A stretch of 64,000 nucleotides of DNA from Labrys monachus (GTDB lineage Bacteria; Pseudomonadota; Alphaproteobacteria; Rhizobiales; Labraceae), in assembly GCF_030814655.1 (NCBI RefSeq), contig NZ_JAUSVK010000001.1, positions 565,043 to 629,042 of the forward strand. The letters run 5' to 3'. Within the stretch, counting starts at the first letter, position 1. Every line of letters begins with the position of its first letter. Made by a program: the position numbers and the translations under genes. Of the stretch, positions 34,609-43,008 are shown piece by piece. The notes beneath the pieces were generated by a model that saw only the letters and a list, made by a program, of their open reading frames with translations, was not told where the DNA came from and searched no databases.

Positions 34609-35268
34609 ATGAACGGTGCTCAGGATCTCGGCGGCATGATGGGCTTCGGGCCGATCGCGCCGGAAAAGGACGAGTCCCTCTTCCACGCGCCGTGGGAGCG
34701 GCGGGCGCTGGCGGTGACGCTGGCGATGGGGGCGACGGGCGCCTGGCCGCTCGATGCCGGCCGCTATGCCCGCGAGACGCTGCCGCCGGCGGAGTATCTC
34801 ACCTCGTCCTATTACGAGATCTGGATCAAGGCGCTCGCCAAGCTGGTCGTCGCCCGCGGGCTCGCCAGCGAGGCGGAACTGGCCGAAGGCCGCGCCGTCG
34901 GGCCGCCGGCGCCGGTCAAGCGCGTCCTGCGGGCCGCCGACGTGCCCGCGGCGCTCGCCGCCGGCACGCGCTGCGACCGGCCGGCGACGCGGCCCGCCCG
35001 CTTTGCCGGGGGCGATGTCGTCCGCGCCCGCAACGAGCACAAGCTCACCCATACGAGGCTGCCGCGCTATGCGCGCGGGCGCCTCGGCACGGTGGTGGCG
35101 GCGCATACGATGTTCGTCCTGCCCGACACCAATGCCCATGACGAAGGCGAGAACCCCGAATGGCTCTATACCGTGAAGTTCGCCGGCACCGAATTGTGGG
35201 GGCCGCAGGCCGACCCCGCCTTGACCGTCATGCTCGATCTCTGGGAGAGCTATCTTGACCCCGCTTGA
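34609..35268 (+). CDS. nthB: nitrile hydratase, beta subunit
   Basis: A 219-residue NHase beta subunit. MNGAQDLGGMMGFGPI is the family's fixed start, with GGTGGAGG upstream of ATG 34609. The N-terminal helical part (ESLFHAPWERRALAVTLAM and YYEIWIKALAKL) wraps around alpha. The C-terminal SH3-like barrel has GDVVRARNEHKLTHTRLPRYARGRLGTV and ends with TELWGPQADPALTVMLDLWESYL. The heterodimer hydrates nitriles to amides. No alpha gene is adjacent; the alpha subunit is at 57930-58565. The accessory gene overlaps its 3' end. Confidence 0.93.
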   Translation: MNGAQDLGGMMGFGPIAPEKDESLFHAPWERRALAVTLAMGATGAWPLDAGRYARETLPPAEYLTSSYYEIWIKALAKLVVARGLASEAELAEGRAVGPPAPVKRVLRAADVPAALAAGTRCDRPATRPARFAGGDVVRARNEHKLTHTRLPRYARGRLGTVVAAHTMFVLPDTNAHDEGENPEWLYTVKFAGTELWGPQADPALTVMLDLWESYLDPA

Positions 35269-35515
35269 GGCCGTTCCCTCCATTCCGCGCGACCGCGGCG
35301 AGCCGGTGTTCCGCGAGCCCTGGGAGGCGCGGGCCTTCGCTCTGGCGGTTTCGCTGCATGAGAAGGGCGTCTTCACCTGGCCCGAATGGGCGCAGGCCCT
35401 CGGCGCGGAGATTCGCGCCGCGCCCGCCGACGACGGCTCGCATTATTACGAGCGCTGGCTGTCGGCCCTGGAGAAGATGATGGCCGCCAAGGGCCTCGCC
35501 GCGAAAGGCGGGTAG
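35255..35515 (+). CDS. nitrile hydratase accessory protein
   Basis: An 86-residue homologue of the small NHase accessory (activator) proteins that resemble the N-terminus of the beta subunit: EPVFREPWEARAFALAVSLHEKGVFTW and SHYYERWLSALEKMMAAKGL. In cobalt NHases such proteins bind alpha and deliver cobalt. It starts at TTG 35255, 14 bases inside nthB, so it is translationally coupled. It is shorter than the P14K/NhlE type. A palindromic repeat follows at once (35520). Confidence 0.85.
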   Translation: MTPLEAVPSIPRDRGEPVFREPWEARAFALAVSLHEKGVFTWPEWAQALGAEIRAAPADDGSHYYERWLSALEKMMAAKGLAAKGG

Positions 35516-35519
35516 GGAG

Positions 35520-35591
35520 GGGCGATCACCGATCGCCCTTCTTGGAAACGCAGAGCATGCCGGAGAGGAAGAGGTCGATCGGTGATCGACC
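35520..35591. repeat. GATC-centred palindrome pair (dispersed repeat, copy 1)
   Basis: GGGCGATC-ACC-GATCGCCC at 35520-35538 and GGTCGATC-GGT-GATCGACC at 35573-35591, separated by a 34-base spacer containing TTGGAAACGCAGAGC. The same two palindromes, in varying order and with a similar spacer, recur at 52703, 53967 and 56982. Confidence 0.75.
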
Positions 35592-35598
35592 CTCCGGG

Positions 35599-37035
35599 CT
35601 ATCGCACGAGGACGTTGCGGAACTGCCAGGGATCGGAGGTGTCGATGTCCTCGGGGAAGAAGCCCGGCAGGTCCTCGAGCGGGTTCCAGTCGGTGTAGAA
35701 GCCCTTGACCGGACCGAGATAGGGACGCTGGACCTCGAGGCAGCGGCGGTAATCCATGTCGTCGGCCTCGACGATGCCGGCATTCGGATTTTCCAGCGCC
35801 CAGACCATGCCGGCGAGCACGGCGGAGGTCACCTGCAGGCCGGTGGCGTTCTGGTGGGGGGCGAGGTCCCGCGTTTCCTCGATCGACAGCTGCGAGCCGT
35901 ACCAATAGGCGTTCATCCTGTGGCCGTAGAGGAGCACGCCGAGCTCGTCCTTGCCGTCGACGATGTCGCGCTCGTCGAGGATGACGTGCTTTTCCTGGGG
36001 CTTGCCGCCGCGGCCGAACATCTCGTGCAGCGAGAGCACGGCATCGTTGCAGGGATGGTAGGCGTAGTGGCAGGTCGGCCGGTAGACCGCCTCGCCGTCC
36101 TTGCGCACGGTGAGGAAGTCGGCGATCGAGATCGATTCGTTGTGGGTGACGAGGAAGCCGTATTGCGCGCCGGGCGTCGGGCACCAGCTGCGCACGCGCG
36201 TGTTGGCGCCGGGCTGCAGGAGATAGATCGCCGCGCCGCAGCCCTCGCTGTGGGTGCGGCCGTTCTCCGGCATCCATTTCTCATGCGTGCCCCAGCCGAG
36301 CTCGGCCGGCTGCATGCCCTCGGAGACGAAGCCCTCGACCGACCAGGTGTTGACGAAGACGCCGGAAGGCTTGGGGTCGCGGGCGCGCTGGGTGTCGCGT
36401 TCGGCGATATGGATGCCCTTGATGCCGAGGGCCTGGGCGAGGGCGGCCCATTCCTCGCGGCTCTTCGGCTCGGGGGCGTGGTGGCCGGTATCCCGGTTGA
36501 TGTCGATCAGCGCCTGCTTGACGAACCAGGACACCATGCCCGGATTGGCGCCGCAGCAGGAAACCGCCGTGGTGCCACCCGGATTCCGGCGCCGGGCCGC
36601 GAGCACGGTTTCGCGCAGCGCATAATTGGAGCGCACCTCCGGCCCGGCGCTCTTGTCGAAATAGAAGCCGAGCCAGGGCTCGACCACGGTGTCGATGTAG
36701 AGCGCGCCGATGCTCCGGCACAATTCCATGATGTCGAGCGAGGACGTGTCGACCGACAGGTTGACGCAGAAGCCCTGGCCCTCGCCCTCGGTCAGCAGCG
36801 GCTGCAGGAGGTCGACGTAATTGTCACGCGTCACCGCCTTCTGGATGAAGCGGACGCCATGGTCCTTGAGGAATTTGAGGTCGCCCTCGAGCGGATCCGG
36901 GTCGATGATGACGAGACGGTTTCTGTCGAACGTGAAATGACGTTCGATCAGCGGCAGCATGCCGCGCCCGATCGAGCCGAAGCCGATCATGACGATGGGG
37001 CCTGAAATCGTACCATAGACGGGCCACTGAGCCAT
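35599..37035 (-). CDS. homospermidine synthase
   Basis: A 478-residue NAD-dependent homospermidine synthase. GFGSIGRG at residues 18-25 binds NAD, followed by IIDPDPLEGD. SCCGANPGMVSWFVKQAL and GWGTHEKWMPENG are signature segments, and WYGSQLSIEETR and NATGLQVTSAVL mark the substrate half. It condenses two putrescine molecules to sym-homospermidine, the main long polyamine of many Rhizobiales. GGAGG upstream supports ATG 37035. It is downstream of the ornithine decarboxylase that supplies putrescine. Confidence 0.93.
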   Translation of the reverse strand: MAQWPVYGTISGPIVMIGFGSIGRGMLPLIERHFTFDRNRLVIIDPDPLEGDLKFLKDHGVRFIQKAVTRDNYVDLLQPLLTEGEGQGFCVNLSVDTSSLDIMELCRSIGALYIDTVVEPWLGFYFDKSAGPEVRSNYALRETVLAARRRNPGGTTAVSCCGANPGMVSWFVKQALIDINRDTGHHAPEPKSREEWAALAQALGIKGIHIAERDTQRARDPKPSGVFVNTWSVEGFVSEGMQPAELGWGTHEKWMPENGRTHSEGCGAAIYLLQPGANTRVRSWCPTPGAQYGFLVTHNESISIADFLTVRKDGEAVYRPTCHYAYHPCNDAVLSLHEMFGRGGKPQEKHVILDERDIVDGKDELGVLLYGHRMNAYWYGSQLSIEETRDLAPHQNATGLQVTSAVLAGMVWALENPNAGIVEADDMDYRRCLEVQRPYLGPVKGFYTDWNPLEDLPGFFPEDIDTSDPWQFRNVLVR

Positions 37036-37250
37036 CAAATCCTCCAGAAATCCTCGATACACAGCGTTTACGGGCTGCCGCCGCAGGCTGCAAGTCTTTG
37101 TCTGCCTGTGTGAAAGCACGATGACGGGATCGCGGGAGCGCCCGCCCGGGCTCGTCCGGATGCGCGGCGCATCGGAAAGGGCAGGCCCGGGACGGTGCCC
37201 CGGGCCTGCGGCGGGCGGTGTGGACCCGTCTCAGCGCGGCCGGCCTCGCA

Positions 37251-37817
37251 TCAGGCTGCGAAGCGCAGCGCGCTGTCATTGGCGACATTCGCGACGAGGG
37301 CGGCGAAGTCCGGCGCGGCCACGAAATCGCCGGTGGCATTGACGAGGCCATGGGCGCCGACGAGCGCGTCCGGCGCCAGCTCCATGCCGAGGAAGCGGTT
37401 GCGCTCCACCGGCCCGGGCAGCCAGAGGCGCTCGGTGAGGTCGGTGGAAAAGCCGAACCGGCTGTAATAGGGCGCATCGCCCACCAGCAGGACCGCCTTG
37501 TGGCCGAGCTCCTGGGCATGGCCGAGGGCATGCCACATCATGCGCGCGCCGAGGCCTTCGCTGCGCCGGGCTCCGTCGACGGCCAGCGGCCCGAGCAGGA
37601 GCGCGGGACGGCCCGGGCCGGCCGAGATGTTCCACAGGCGCAGCGTGCCGATCAGCCGGCCGTCGTCGACGGCGGCGAAGGCGAGGCCGGCGGCCGGCAG
37701 GCGGCCTTCGCGCAGGCGCTCGCAGGTCTTGGCGAAGCGCGACGGCCCGAAGGCGGCGTCGAGCAGCTTCTCGCGAGCGTCGAGGTGGGAGAAGGTTTCG
37801 GAAACGATACGGATCAT
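37251..37817 (-). CDS. GNAT family N-acetyltransferase
   Basis: A 188-residue GCN5-related acetyltransferase. The acetyl-CoA loop is visible as RSEGLGARMMWHAL near residue 88. LLLGPLAVDGARR (beta 4) and YYSRFGFS after it are typical of the YhbS-like branch. The substrate is unknown. Its position between ornithine decarboxylase and homospermidine synthase on the same strand, as in many alphaproteobacteria, suggests a link with polyamines, but that is inference. Confidence 0.87.
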   Translation of the reverse strand: MIRIVSETFSHLDAREKLLDAAFGPSRFAKTCERLREGRLPAAGLAFAAVDDGRLIGTLRLWNISAGPGRPALLLGPLAVDGARRSEGLGARMMWHALGHAQELGHKAVLLVGDAPYYSRFGFSTDLTERLWLPGPVERNRFLGMELAPDALVGAHGLVNATGDFVAAPDFAALVANVANDSALRFAA

Positions 37818-37964
37818 GGCCGTGGCTCCTCAGAGGGTAGAGCGACAGCCCTCGCACCGACAAAGCGGCCGTACGGGACGATGAAAGGGGATCCGGGAGA
37901 GCGGACAGGCGTCCGCCCTGGAACCGGTGCGCTTGGACGGCGCGGGCGGGAGGCCCGCCCGGCT

Positions 37965-39095
37965 TCAGATCACGACGGAGGCCAGCGGCGGGAAGCCGTT
38001 GAAGCCGATGGTCGAGTAGGTCGTCGTGTAGGCGCCGCAGGCCTCGATCAGGACCTTGTCGCCGATCGACAGGCTGACGGGAAGATCATAGGGCGTCTTC
38101 TCGTAGAGCACGTCGACCGAATCGCAGGTCGGTCCGGCCAGGACGCAGGGCGCCCTGGCGTCGCCGTCCCGCTCGGTGCGGATCGGATAGCGGATCGCCT
38201 CGTCCATCGTCTCGGCGAGGCCGTGGAACTTGCCGATGTCGAGATAGACCCATCGGATCTCGTCGTTTGCGGCCTTCTTCGACACCAGCACGACTTCGGC
38301 TTCGATCATGCCGGCATCGCCGACCATGCCGCGGCCCGGCTCGATGATCGTTTCGGGCAGCTGGTTGCCGAAATGCTGGCGCAGCGATTCGAAGATCGCA
38401 TCGCCATAGGCCGGCACGCCCGGCATCGCCCGCAGATATTTCGCCGGGAAGCCGCCGCCCATATTGACCATCGACAGCACGATGCCGCGCTCGGCCATCT
38501 CGCGGAAGATGTCCGCGGCGATCGCCAGCGCGCTGTCCCAGGCCTGGACGTTGCCCTGCTGCGAGCCGACATGGAACGACACGCCATGGGCGACGAGGCC
38601 CAGACGCTGGGCGTGCTCGAGCACCTGCGGCGCCATTTCGGGGGCGCAGCCGAACTTCTTGGAGAGCGGCCAGTCGGCACCGGCGCCGTCGCACAGGATG
38701 CGGCAGAACACGCGGGAACCGGGGGCGGCGCGGGCGATCTTCTCGACCTCGGCCTCGCAGTCGACCGCGAACAGGCGCACGCCATAGTCGAAGGCACGCG
38801 CGATGTCGCGCTCCTTCTTGATGGTGTTGCCGAAGGAGACGCGGTCCGCGCCGGCACCGGTCGCCAGCGCCTGCTCGATCTCGACGACGGAAGCGCAATC
38901 GAAGGAGGAGCCGAGCCCGGCCAGGAGGTTGAGGATCTCCGGCGCCGGATTGGCCTTCACGGCGTAGAAGACGCGCGTGTCCGGCAGCGCATGGGCGAAC
39001 GCATGATAGTTCCGCTCGACGACGTCGAGATCGACGACGAGGCGGGGGCCGTCGGCGGGGTTGGCGCGCAGGAAGTCGCGGATGCGGTCGGTCAT
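37965..39095 (-). CDS. ornithine (lysine/ornithine) decarboxylase, type III PLP
   Basis: A 376-residue alanine-racemase-fold decarboxylase. FYAVKANP contains the PLP lysine (Lys47). FHVGSQ and NMGGGFPAKY hold cofactor loops, GPTCDSVD brings the catalytic Cys from the partner subunit, and GAYTTTYSTIGFNGF is the usual C-terminus. It makes putrescine from ornithine, and probably cadaverine from lysine. GGGGAGA before ATG 39095 fixes the start. A ~600-base untranslated leader precedes it, which is unusual for this gene-dense region and matches the regulated speF-type leaders of this group. Confidence 0.92.
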   Translation of the reverse strand: MTDRIRDFLRANPADGPRLVVDLDVVERNYHAFAHALPDTRVFYAVKANPAPEILNLLAGLGSSFDCASVVEIEQALATGAGADRVSFGNTIKKERDIARAFDYGVRLFAVDCEAEVEKIARAAPGSRVFCRILCDGAGADWPLSKKFGCAPEMAPQVLEHAQRLGLVAHGVSFHVGSQQGNVQAWDSALAIAADIFREMAERGIVLSMVNMGGGFPAKYLRAMPGVPAYGDAIFESLRQHFGNQLPETIIEPGRGMVGDAGMIEAEVVLVSKKAANDEIRWVYLDIGKFHGLAETMDEAIRYPIRTERDGDARAPCVLAGPTCDSVDVLYEKTPYDLPVSLSIGDKVLIEACGAYTTTYSTIGFNGFPPLASVVI

Positions 39096-39360
39096 GATGG
39101 GTCTCCCCAGATCCAAAGGTGTCATGGACCGGAGCGTCTTCCTTGCCGCCGCGGGGTGGAGCCGCGGCAGACAGATGAAGGCGCGCCGCCCACCGCCGGT
39201 CAGGCCAGAGCCTCACCGCGACGGGATGCAAAACGCCACGCAACGGAGCAAACCGCTGCATGGTTGGAACTGCCTTGGATTGGATCGGGAAACCCGGTCC
39301 GCACGCCTGGCAATGAGAAACAAGCCTCTTCAGTCGCTGGATCTGGAATCCAGCCGAGAC

Positions 39361-39690
39361 CAAAAAAGCCCGCTTCGTCGTTGCTTCAAGCTGCGTCCCC
39401 CGCGGAGTACGGGGTTCACCGGTCGCCTCCGGCTGCCGATCGTTGTTCGGGGCTCGGTGACTTACGCCACCTCAAAGGTCACTGCCGCAACCTTTGTGCA
39501 CCCCTGGCGACCGTCCAGCCTCTTGTCTGGATGTCCACCGACCGGCACGCGGCCACAGGCACGTGCGAAATTGGGCAAGGCGGGAGATATGGAATCGGGC
39601 CGTCATATGCAAGAAAAAATCGCGGCCCCGATGAAAAAAATGGCTCCCGGCCGGTGAAATCCCGAGTCCGAGGCAGAACGGCGGGCGGCG
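39361..39690 (-). ncRNA. structured leader RNA upstream of ornithine decarboxylase (speF-type candidate)
   Basis: Nothing codes between 39096 and 39695, yet the minus strand is rich in hairpins. GGTGGC-GTAA-GTCACC (39471-39456) has a GNRA tetraloop, CCCC...GGGG closes around 39414-39397, and a final helix formed by GCTT/AAGC runs into TTTTTT at 39367-39362, an apparent attenuator about 265 bases before the decarboxylase ATG. The speF motif is the known structured leader of alphaproteobacterial ornithine decarboxylase genes; position and style fit, but I could not match it to a covariance model. The 5' limit given is approximate. Confidence 0.5.
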
Positions 39691-39695
39691 CCTGC

Positions 39696-40259
39696 CTAAA
39701 AGGCGTCTTCCGCCAGTTCCATGACCTGCTCGCGTATATCCTCCGGCCAGGGTTCCACCAGCATGGCGAATCGCCCGGCCTCGCCGGCGAAGAGGGCGCG
39801 AGACGCCTCCTCGAAATCCGTCTCGTTGCCGGCCGTCGCCACCATGAAGCGATAGGTCGCCTCGCGGGCCTCGCGGATGCGGTCCTGCGCCTCGCTCGTG
39901 CGCCGGGCCTCGTCGACGAGCTTGCGCAGCATCACCGAGGCGCCGCCCGGCTGGGAGGACAGCCACTCCCAATGGCGGGGCAGCAGCGTCACCTCGCGCG
40001 CGACCACCCCGAGCCTGGGACGGCCGGGACCGCGCGGCTGCGGCGGCTCGGGCGCCTCCTCTTCGAGGCGGGCGCGGATATCGTCCGGCGTGCCGCGCAG
40101 GTCGAGATCGACCGGCCGCCCGGTGGCGCAGTCGAAGATGAGGATGGGGGCTTCCTCGCCGGCGTCCTGGGCATCCTTGACGGCGAGCGCAACCGCGAGG
40201 GCCTCACCCCTGGCGAGGCGGCGGGTGCCGGCGAAGGCAATGAGGGCAGCGTTCATCAT
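39696..40259 (-). CDS. DUF2239 family protein
   Basis: A 187-residue DUF2239 protein. MNAALIAFAGTRRLARGEALAVALAVK, ILIFDCATGRPVDLDLRGTPDD and GRPRLGVVAREVTLLPRHWEWLSSQPGGASVMLRKLV are the three landmark blocks of the family. The last residues are acidic. No signal peptide or membrane helix is present and function is unknown. Several ATGs are clustered at the start; I used 40259, nine bases after GCAGG. It has its own promoter: TTGACT, 17 bases, TATTTA on the minus strand (40318-40290), overlapped by an inverted repeat. Confidence 0.8.
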   Translation of the reverse strand: MMNAALIAFAGTRRLARGEALAVALAVKDAQDAGEEAPILIFDCATGRPVDLDLRGTPDDIRARLEEEAPEPPQPRGPGRPRLGVVAREVTLLPRHWEWLSSQPGGASVMLRKLVDEARRTSEAQDRIREAREATYRFMVATAGNETDFEEASRALFAGEAGRFAMLVEPWPEDIREQVMELAEDAF

Positions 40260-40289
40260 GGGCATCATCCTGCACAACGGATGCAGATA

Positions 40290-40331
40290 TAAATACCCGG
40301 ATAAAATAAAAAAGTCAAGTTACATCCGGGT
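40290..40331 (-). promoter_or_regulatory. promoter with ACCCGGAT/ATCCGGGT operator, DUF2239 gene
   Basis: Minus strand: -35 TTGACT, a 17-base spacer and -10 TATTTA. ACCCGGAT (40295-40302) and ATCCGGGT (40324-40331) are exact inverted copies on either side of the -35 box, and the DNA between is nearly all A/T. This is the layout of a repressed promoter. Confidence 0.6.
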
Positions 40332-40431
40332 TAAATCAGGCGACAAGCCGGCAAATTCGGGGTCATCTTGTGCAGGCCGCCCTTGCCAGGCGGTGGGACA
40401 AGGGGTTTTGGACCGTGACGGTTCGGGATTT

Positions 40432-40523
40432 GTCATTGCCGGGCTCGCCCCGGCACGCCAGCCGGGCCGCTGGCCCTTATCCCGGACGAAGTCCGGATAC
40501 CCCGGGACAAGCCCGGGTAGGAC
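40432..40523. repeat. short palindromic intergenic repeat
   Basis: GTCATTGCCGGGCTCGCCCCGG at one end and CCCGGGACAAGCCCGGGTAGGAC at the other form an imperfect ~90-base inverted element, with an inner TCCGGAC/GTCCGG hairpin. Repeats beginning GTCATTGCCGGGCTTGACCCGG are widespread between genes in Rhizobiales. Confidence 0.6.
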
Positions 40524-40567
40524 AACATTGCGTCCCTTCCTGTCGTGGCGCAGGGGGGCGGCCCCGC

Positions 40568-41854
40568 TCACGTCTCCTTGGCGCCGTCCCGCTCGACCGG
40601 CGTGATCCGGAGGGAGGCGATGCGGTTCTTCTGCTTGCGCAGGATCTGGAAGCGATAGCCGTAGAAGGTGAAGGTCTGCCCGGCTTCCGGGATGGTGCGG
40701 GCCTCGTGGATGACGAGCCCGGCAATCGTCGTCGCCTCCTCGTCCGGCAATTGCCAGTCCATGGCGCGGTTGAGATCGCGGATCGGCACCGAACCGTCGA
40801 CGTTGACGGCGCCGTCGGCCTGCGGCCGGACGCCGGTGACGACGAGGTCGTGCTCGTCGGAGATGTCGCCGACGATCTCCTCGATGATGTCCTCGAGAGT
40901 GACGATGCCGAGCACGGAGCCGTATTCGTCGACGACGAAGGCGAAATGCATCTTCTTGCGGCGGAAGGACCGGAGCTGGTCGACCAGAGGCGTGGTGTCC
41001 GGCACGAACCAGGCGGGCAGGGCGATGTCGCCGATATCGAGCTTGTCCGGGTCGTTGCCGACGGCGTCGAGGGCGCGCAGCAGGTCCTTGGCATGGAGGA
41101 TGCCGACGATGTTGTCGGGCGTGTCCTTCCAGACGGGGATGCGGGTATAGGGCGCGGCCAGCACGGCCTGCACGATCTGCGAGGGGCCCTCGTCGATGTC
41201 GACCGAGAACATGGTGGTGCGGTGGACCATGACGTCCCCGACCGTCAGTTCCTGCAGGTCGAGCAGGCCGCCGAACATGTCGCGGTCGGTCTTCTCGACG
41301 GAGCCTTCCTTGTGCAGGAGGTCGACGGTGCCGCGAAGCTCCTCCGTGGCGGAAAGCAGCGAGGTGTGCTCGCCGATGCGCAGGCCGAAGATGCGCAGGA
41401 TGAGGCGGACCACCCAGCTCAGCGTCGCGGTCAGCGGCGAGAAGACGGTGATGACGAAGCGCACCGGCCAGGCCACCGCGAGCGCGAAGCGCTCGGGATA
41501 GTTGATGGCGATGGTCTTCGGCATGATCTCGACGAAGACGATGCTGAGCACCGAGATGACGATGGTGGCATAGAAGATGCCGACGTCGCCGAAGATCTCC
41601 AGGAGCACGCCGGTCGTCATCGCGGCGGCGGCGGTGTTGACGATGCTGGTGCCGATCAGCAGCGAGCCGATCATCGCCTCGCGGATGTCGAGGAGGCCGT
41701 TGACGACGCGCGCGCGGCGGCTGCCGCTTCGCTCCAGGCTGAGCAGCCGGGCGCGGGAGGCCGCCGTCAGCGCGGTCTCGGACCCGGCGAAGAAGAAGCC
41801 GGCGGCCAGCAGCAGGAAGATGATGAAGGCGGAGATCCACGTCTGCGCGTGCAT
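40568..41854 (-). CDS. hemolysin family protein (CNNM/CBS/CorC_HlyC transporter)
   Basis: A 428-residue inner-membrane protein. Residues 1-190 form the DUF21/CNNM membrane domain with about four helices (SAFIIFLLLAAGFFFAGSETAL; IFYATIVISVLSIVFVEIMPKTIAINYPE). Two CBS domains follow (around 215-335: GDVMVHRTTMFSVDIDE and VDEYGSVLGIVTLEDIIEEIVGDISDE), then a C-terminal CorC_HlyC domain (AIAGLVIHEARTIPEAGQTF). Relatives export magnesium or cobalt; the hemolysin name is historical. ATG 41854 lies five bases beyond the aroB stop, so it is probably in the aroK-aroB transcript. Confidence 0.9.
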   Translation of the reverse strand: MHAQTWISAFIIFLLLAAGFFFAGSETALTAASRARLLSLERSGSRRARVVNGLLDIREAMIGSLLIGTSIVNTAAAAMTTGVLLEIFGDVGIFYATIVISVLSIVFVEIMPKTIAINYPERFALAVAWPVRFVITVFSPLTATLSWVVRLILRIFGLRIGEHTSLLSATEELRGTVDLLHKEGSVEKTDRDMFGGLLDLQELTVGDVMVHRTTMFSVDIDEGPSQIVQAVLAAPYTRIPVWKDTPDNIVGILHAKDLLRALDAVGNDPDKLDIGDIALPAWFVPDTTPLVDQLRSFRRKKMHFAFVVDEYGSVLGIVTLEDIIEEIVGDISDEHDLVVTGVRPQADGAVNVDGSVPIRDLNRAMDWQLPDEEATTIAGLVIHEARTIPEAGQTFTFYGYRFQILRKQKNRIASLRITPVERDGAKET

Positions 41855-41859
41855 GGCCT

Positions 41860-43008
41860 TCAGGGTCCCGTCACAGGAGCGGCAGCGTCGGGCCCGTCGG
41901 CGAGCTTCTCGGCCAGGAAATGTCTCACCGCGGCGGGATCGACGTCGTCGGCGATGAAGCTCTCGCCGATGCCGCGGGTGAGGATGAAGGTCAGCCGGCC
42001 GCGCTTCACCTTCTTGTCCTGGGTGATGGCCGTCATCAGCGCATCGGCCGAGCCGGCGCCGCCGGGGATCTGTCCGATGCGCGTGGGCAGGCCGACCTCG
42101 GCGAGGTGGGCGGCGACGCGGGAGGGCGTCTCCTGCGAGCACAGGCCGAGGCGGGCGGAGAATTCATGGGCGAGCACCATGCCGATCGCCACGCCCTCGC
42201 CATGCACCAGGCGGCGCGAATCATAGCCTGTGACCGCCTCCAGCGCATGGCCGAAGGTATGGCCGAGATTGAGCAGCGCGCGTTCGCCGGTCTCGGTCTC
42301 GTCGCGCGCGACGATGCCGGCCTTCGACCGGCAGGAGATGGCGATCGCCTCCTCGCGCGCGGCGCCGCCGGCCATGACGTCGCGCCAGCGGCGTTCGAGC
42401 CAGCCGAAGAAGGCGGCGTCGTTGATCAGGCCGTATTTGGCGACTTCGGCGTAGCCGGCGCGGAATTCCCGCTTCGACAGAGTGTCGAGCACGCTGGTGT
42501 CGGCCAGCACGAGGCTCGGCTGGTGGAAGGCGCCGACGAGGTTCTTGCCATGGCGGGAATTGATGCCCGTCTTGCCGCCGACGGAGGAATCGACCTGGGC
42601 CAGCAGGCTGGTCGGGATCTGGACGAAGCGCATGCCGCGCCGGATCACCGCGGCGGCAAAGCCGGCGAGATCGCCGATGACGCCGCCGCCGAAGGCGACG
42701 ACGAGGTCGCCGCGCTCGACGCGGGTGGCGATCAGGTCCTCGCAGACGCGGGCGAAGGTGGTGAAGCTCTTCGAGGCCTCGCCGGGCTCGACCGTCACCG
42801 TCTGGTGCGCCAGGCCGGCCCGGTCGAGGCTCTCGGCGAGGGTTGCGAGGTGAAGGCCGGCGACATTGGTGTCGGTGACGATGGCGAGCCGCGCCTGCGG
42901 CGCCAAAGCGGCGATGCGCGTCCCCGCTTCCGCCAGCAGCCCCGGCCCGATCGAGATCTCGTAGGAGCGCTCGCCCAGGACCACGGGAACGGTAATCGGC
43001 GAAGTCAT
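41860..43008 (-). CDS. aroB: 3-dehydroquinate synthase
   Basis: A 382-residue DHQ synthase, the second step of the shikimate pathway (DAHP to 3-dehydroquinate, NAD- and zinc-dependent). EPGEASKSFTTFARVCEDL, AFGGGVIGDLAGFAAAVIRRG and QIPTSLLAQVDSSVGGKTGIN are the classic motifs. NLGHTFGHALEA and HGEGVAIGM contain zinc-binding His residues. The start ATG overlaps the aroK stop (ATGA at 43008-43005), so the two are coupled. Confidence 0.97.
   Translation of the reverse strand: MTSPITVPVVLGERSYEISIGPGLLAEAGTRIAALAPQARLAIVTDTNVAGLHLATLAESLDRAGLAHQTVTVEPGEASKSFTTFARVCEDLIATRVERGDLVVAFGGGVIGDLAGFAAAVIRRGMRFVQIPTSLLAQVDSSVGGKTGINSRHGKNLVGAFHQPSLVLADTSVLDTLSKREFRAGYAEVAKYGLINDAAFFGWLERRWRDVMAGGAAREEAIAISCRSKAGIVARDETETGERALLNLGHTFGHALEAVTGYDSRRLVHGEGVAIGMVLAHEFSARLGLCSQETPSRVAAHLAEVGLPTRIGQIPGGAGSADALMTAITQDKKVKRGRLTFILTRGIGESFIADDVDPAAVRHFLAEKLADGPDAAAPVTGP

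Noticed and set aside
37218-40292. A 1024-codon plus-strand frame across the polyamine genes
   Set aside because: It overlaps three well-supported minus-strand genes and the decarboxylase leader, and its composition is that of a GC-driven shadow.
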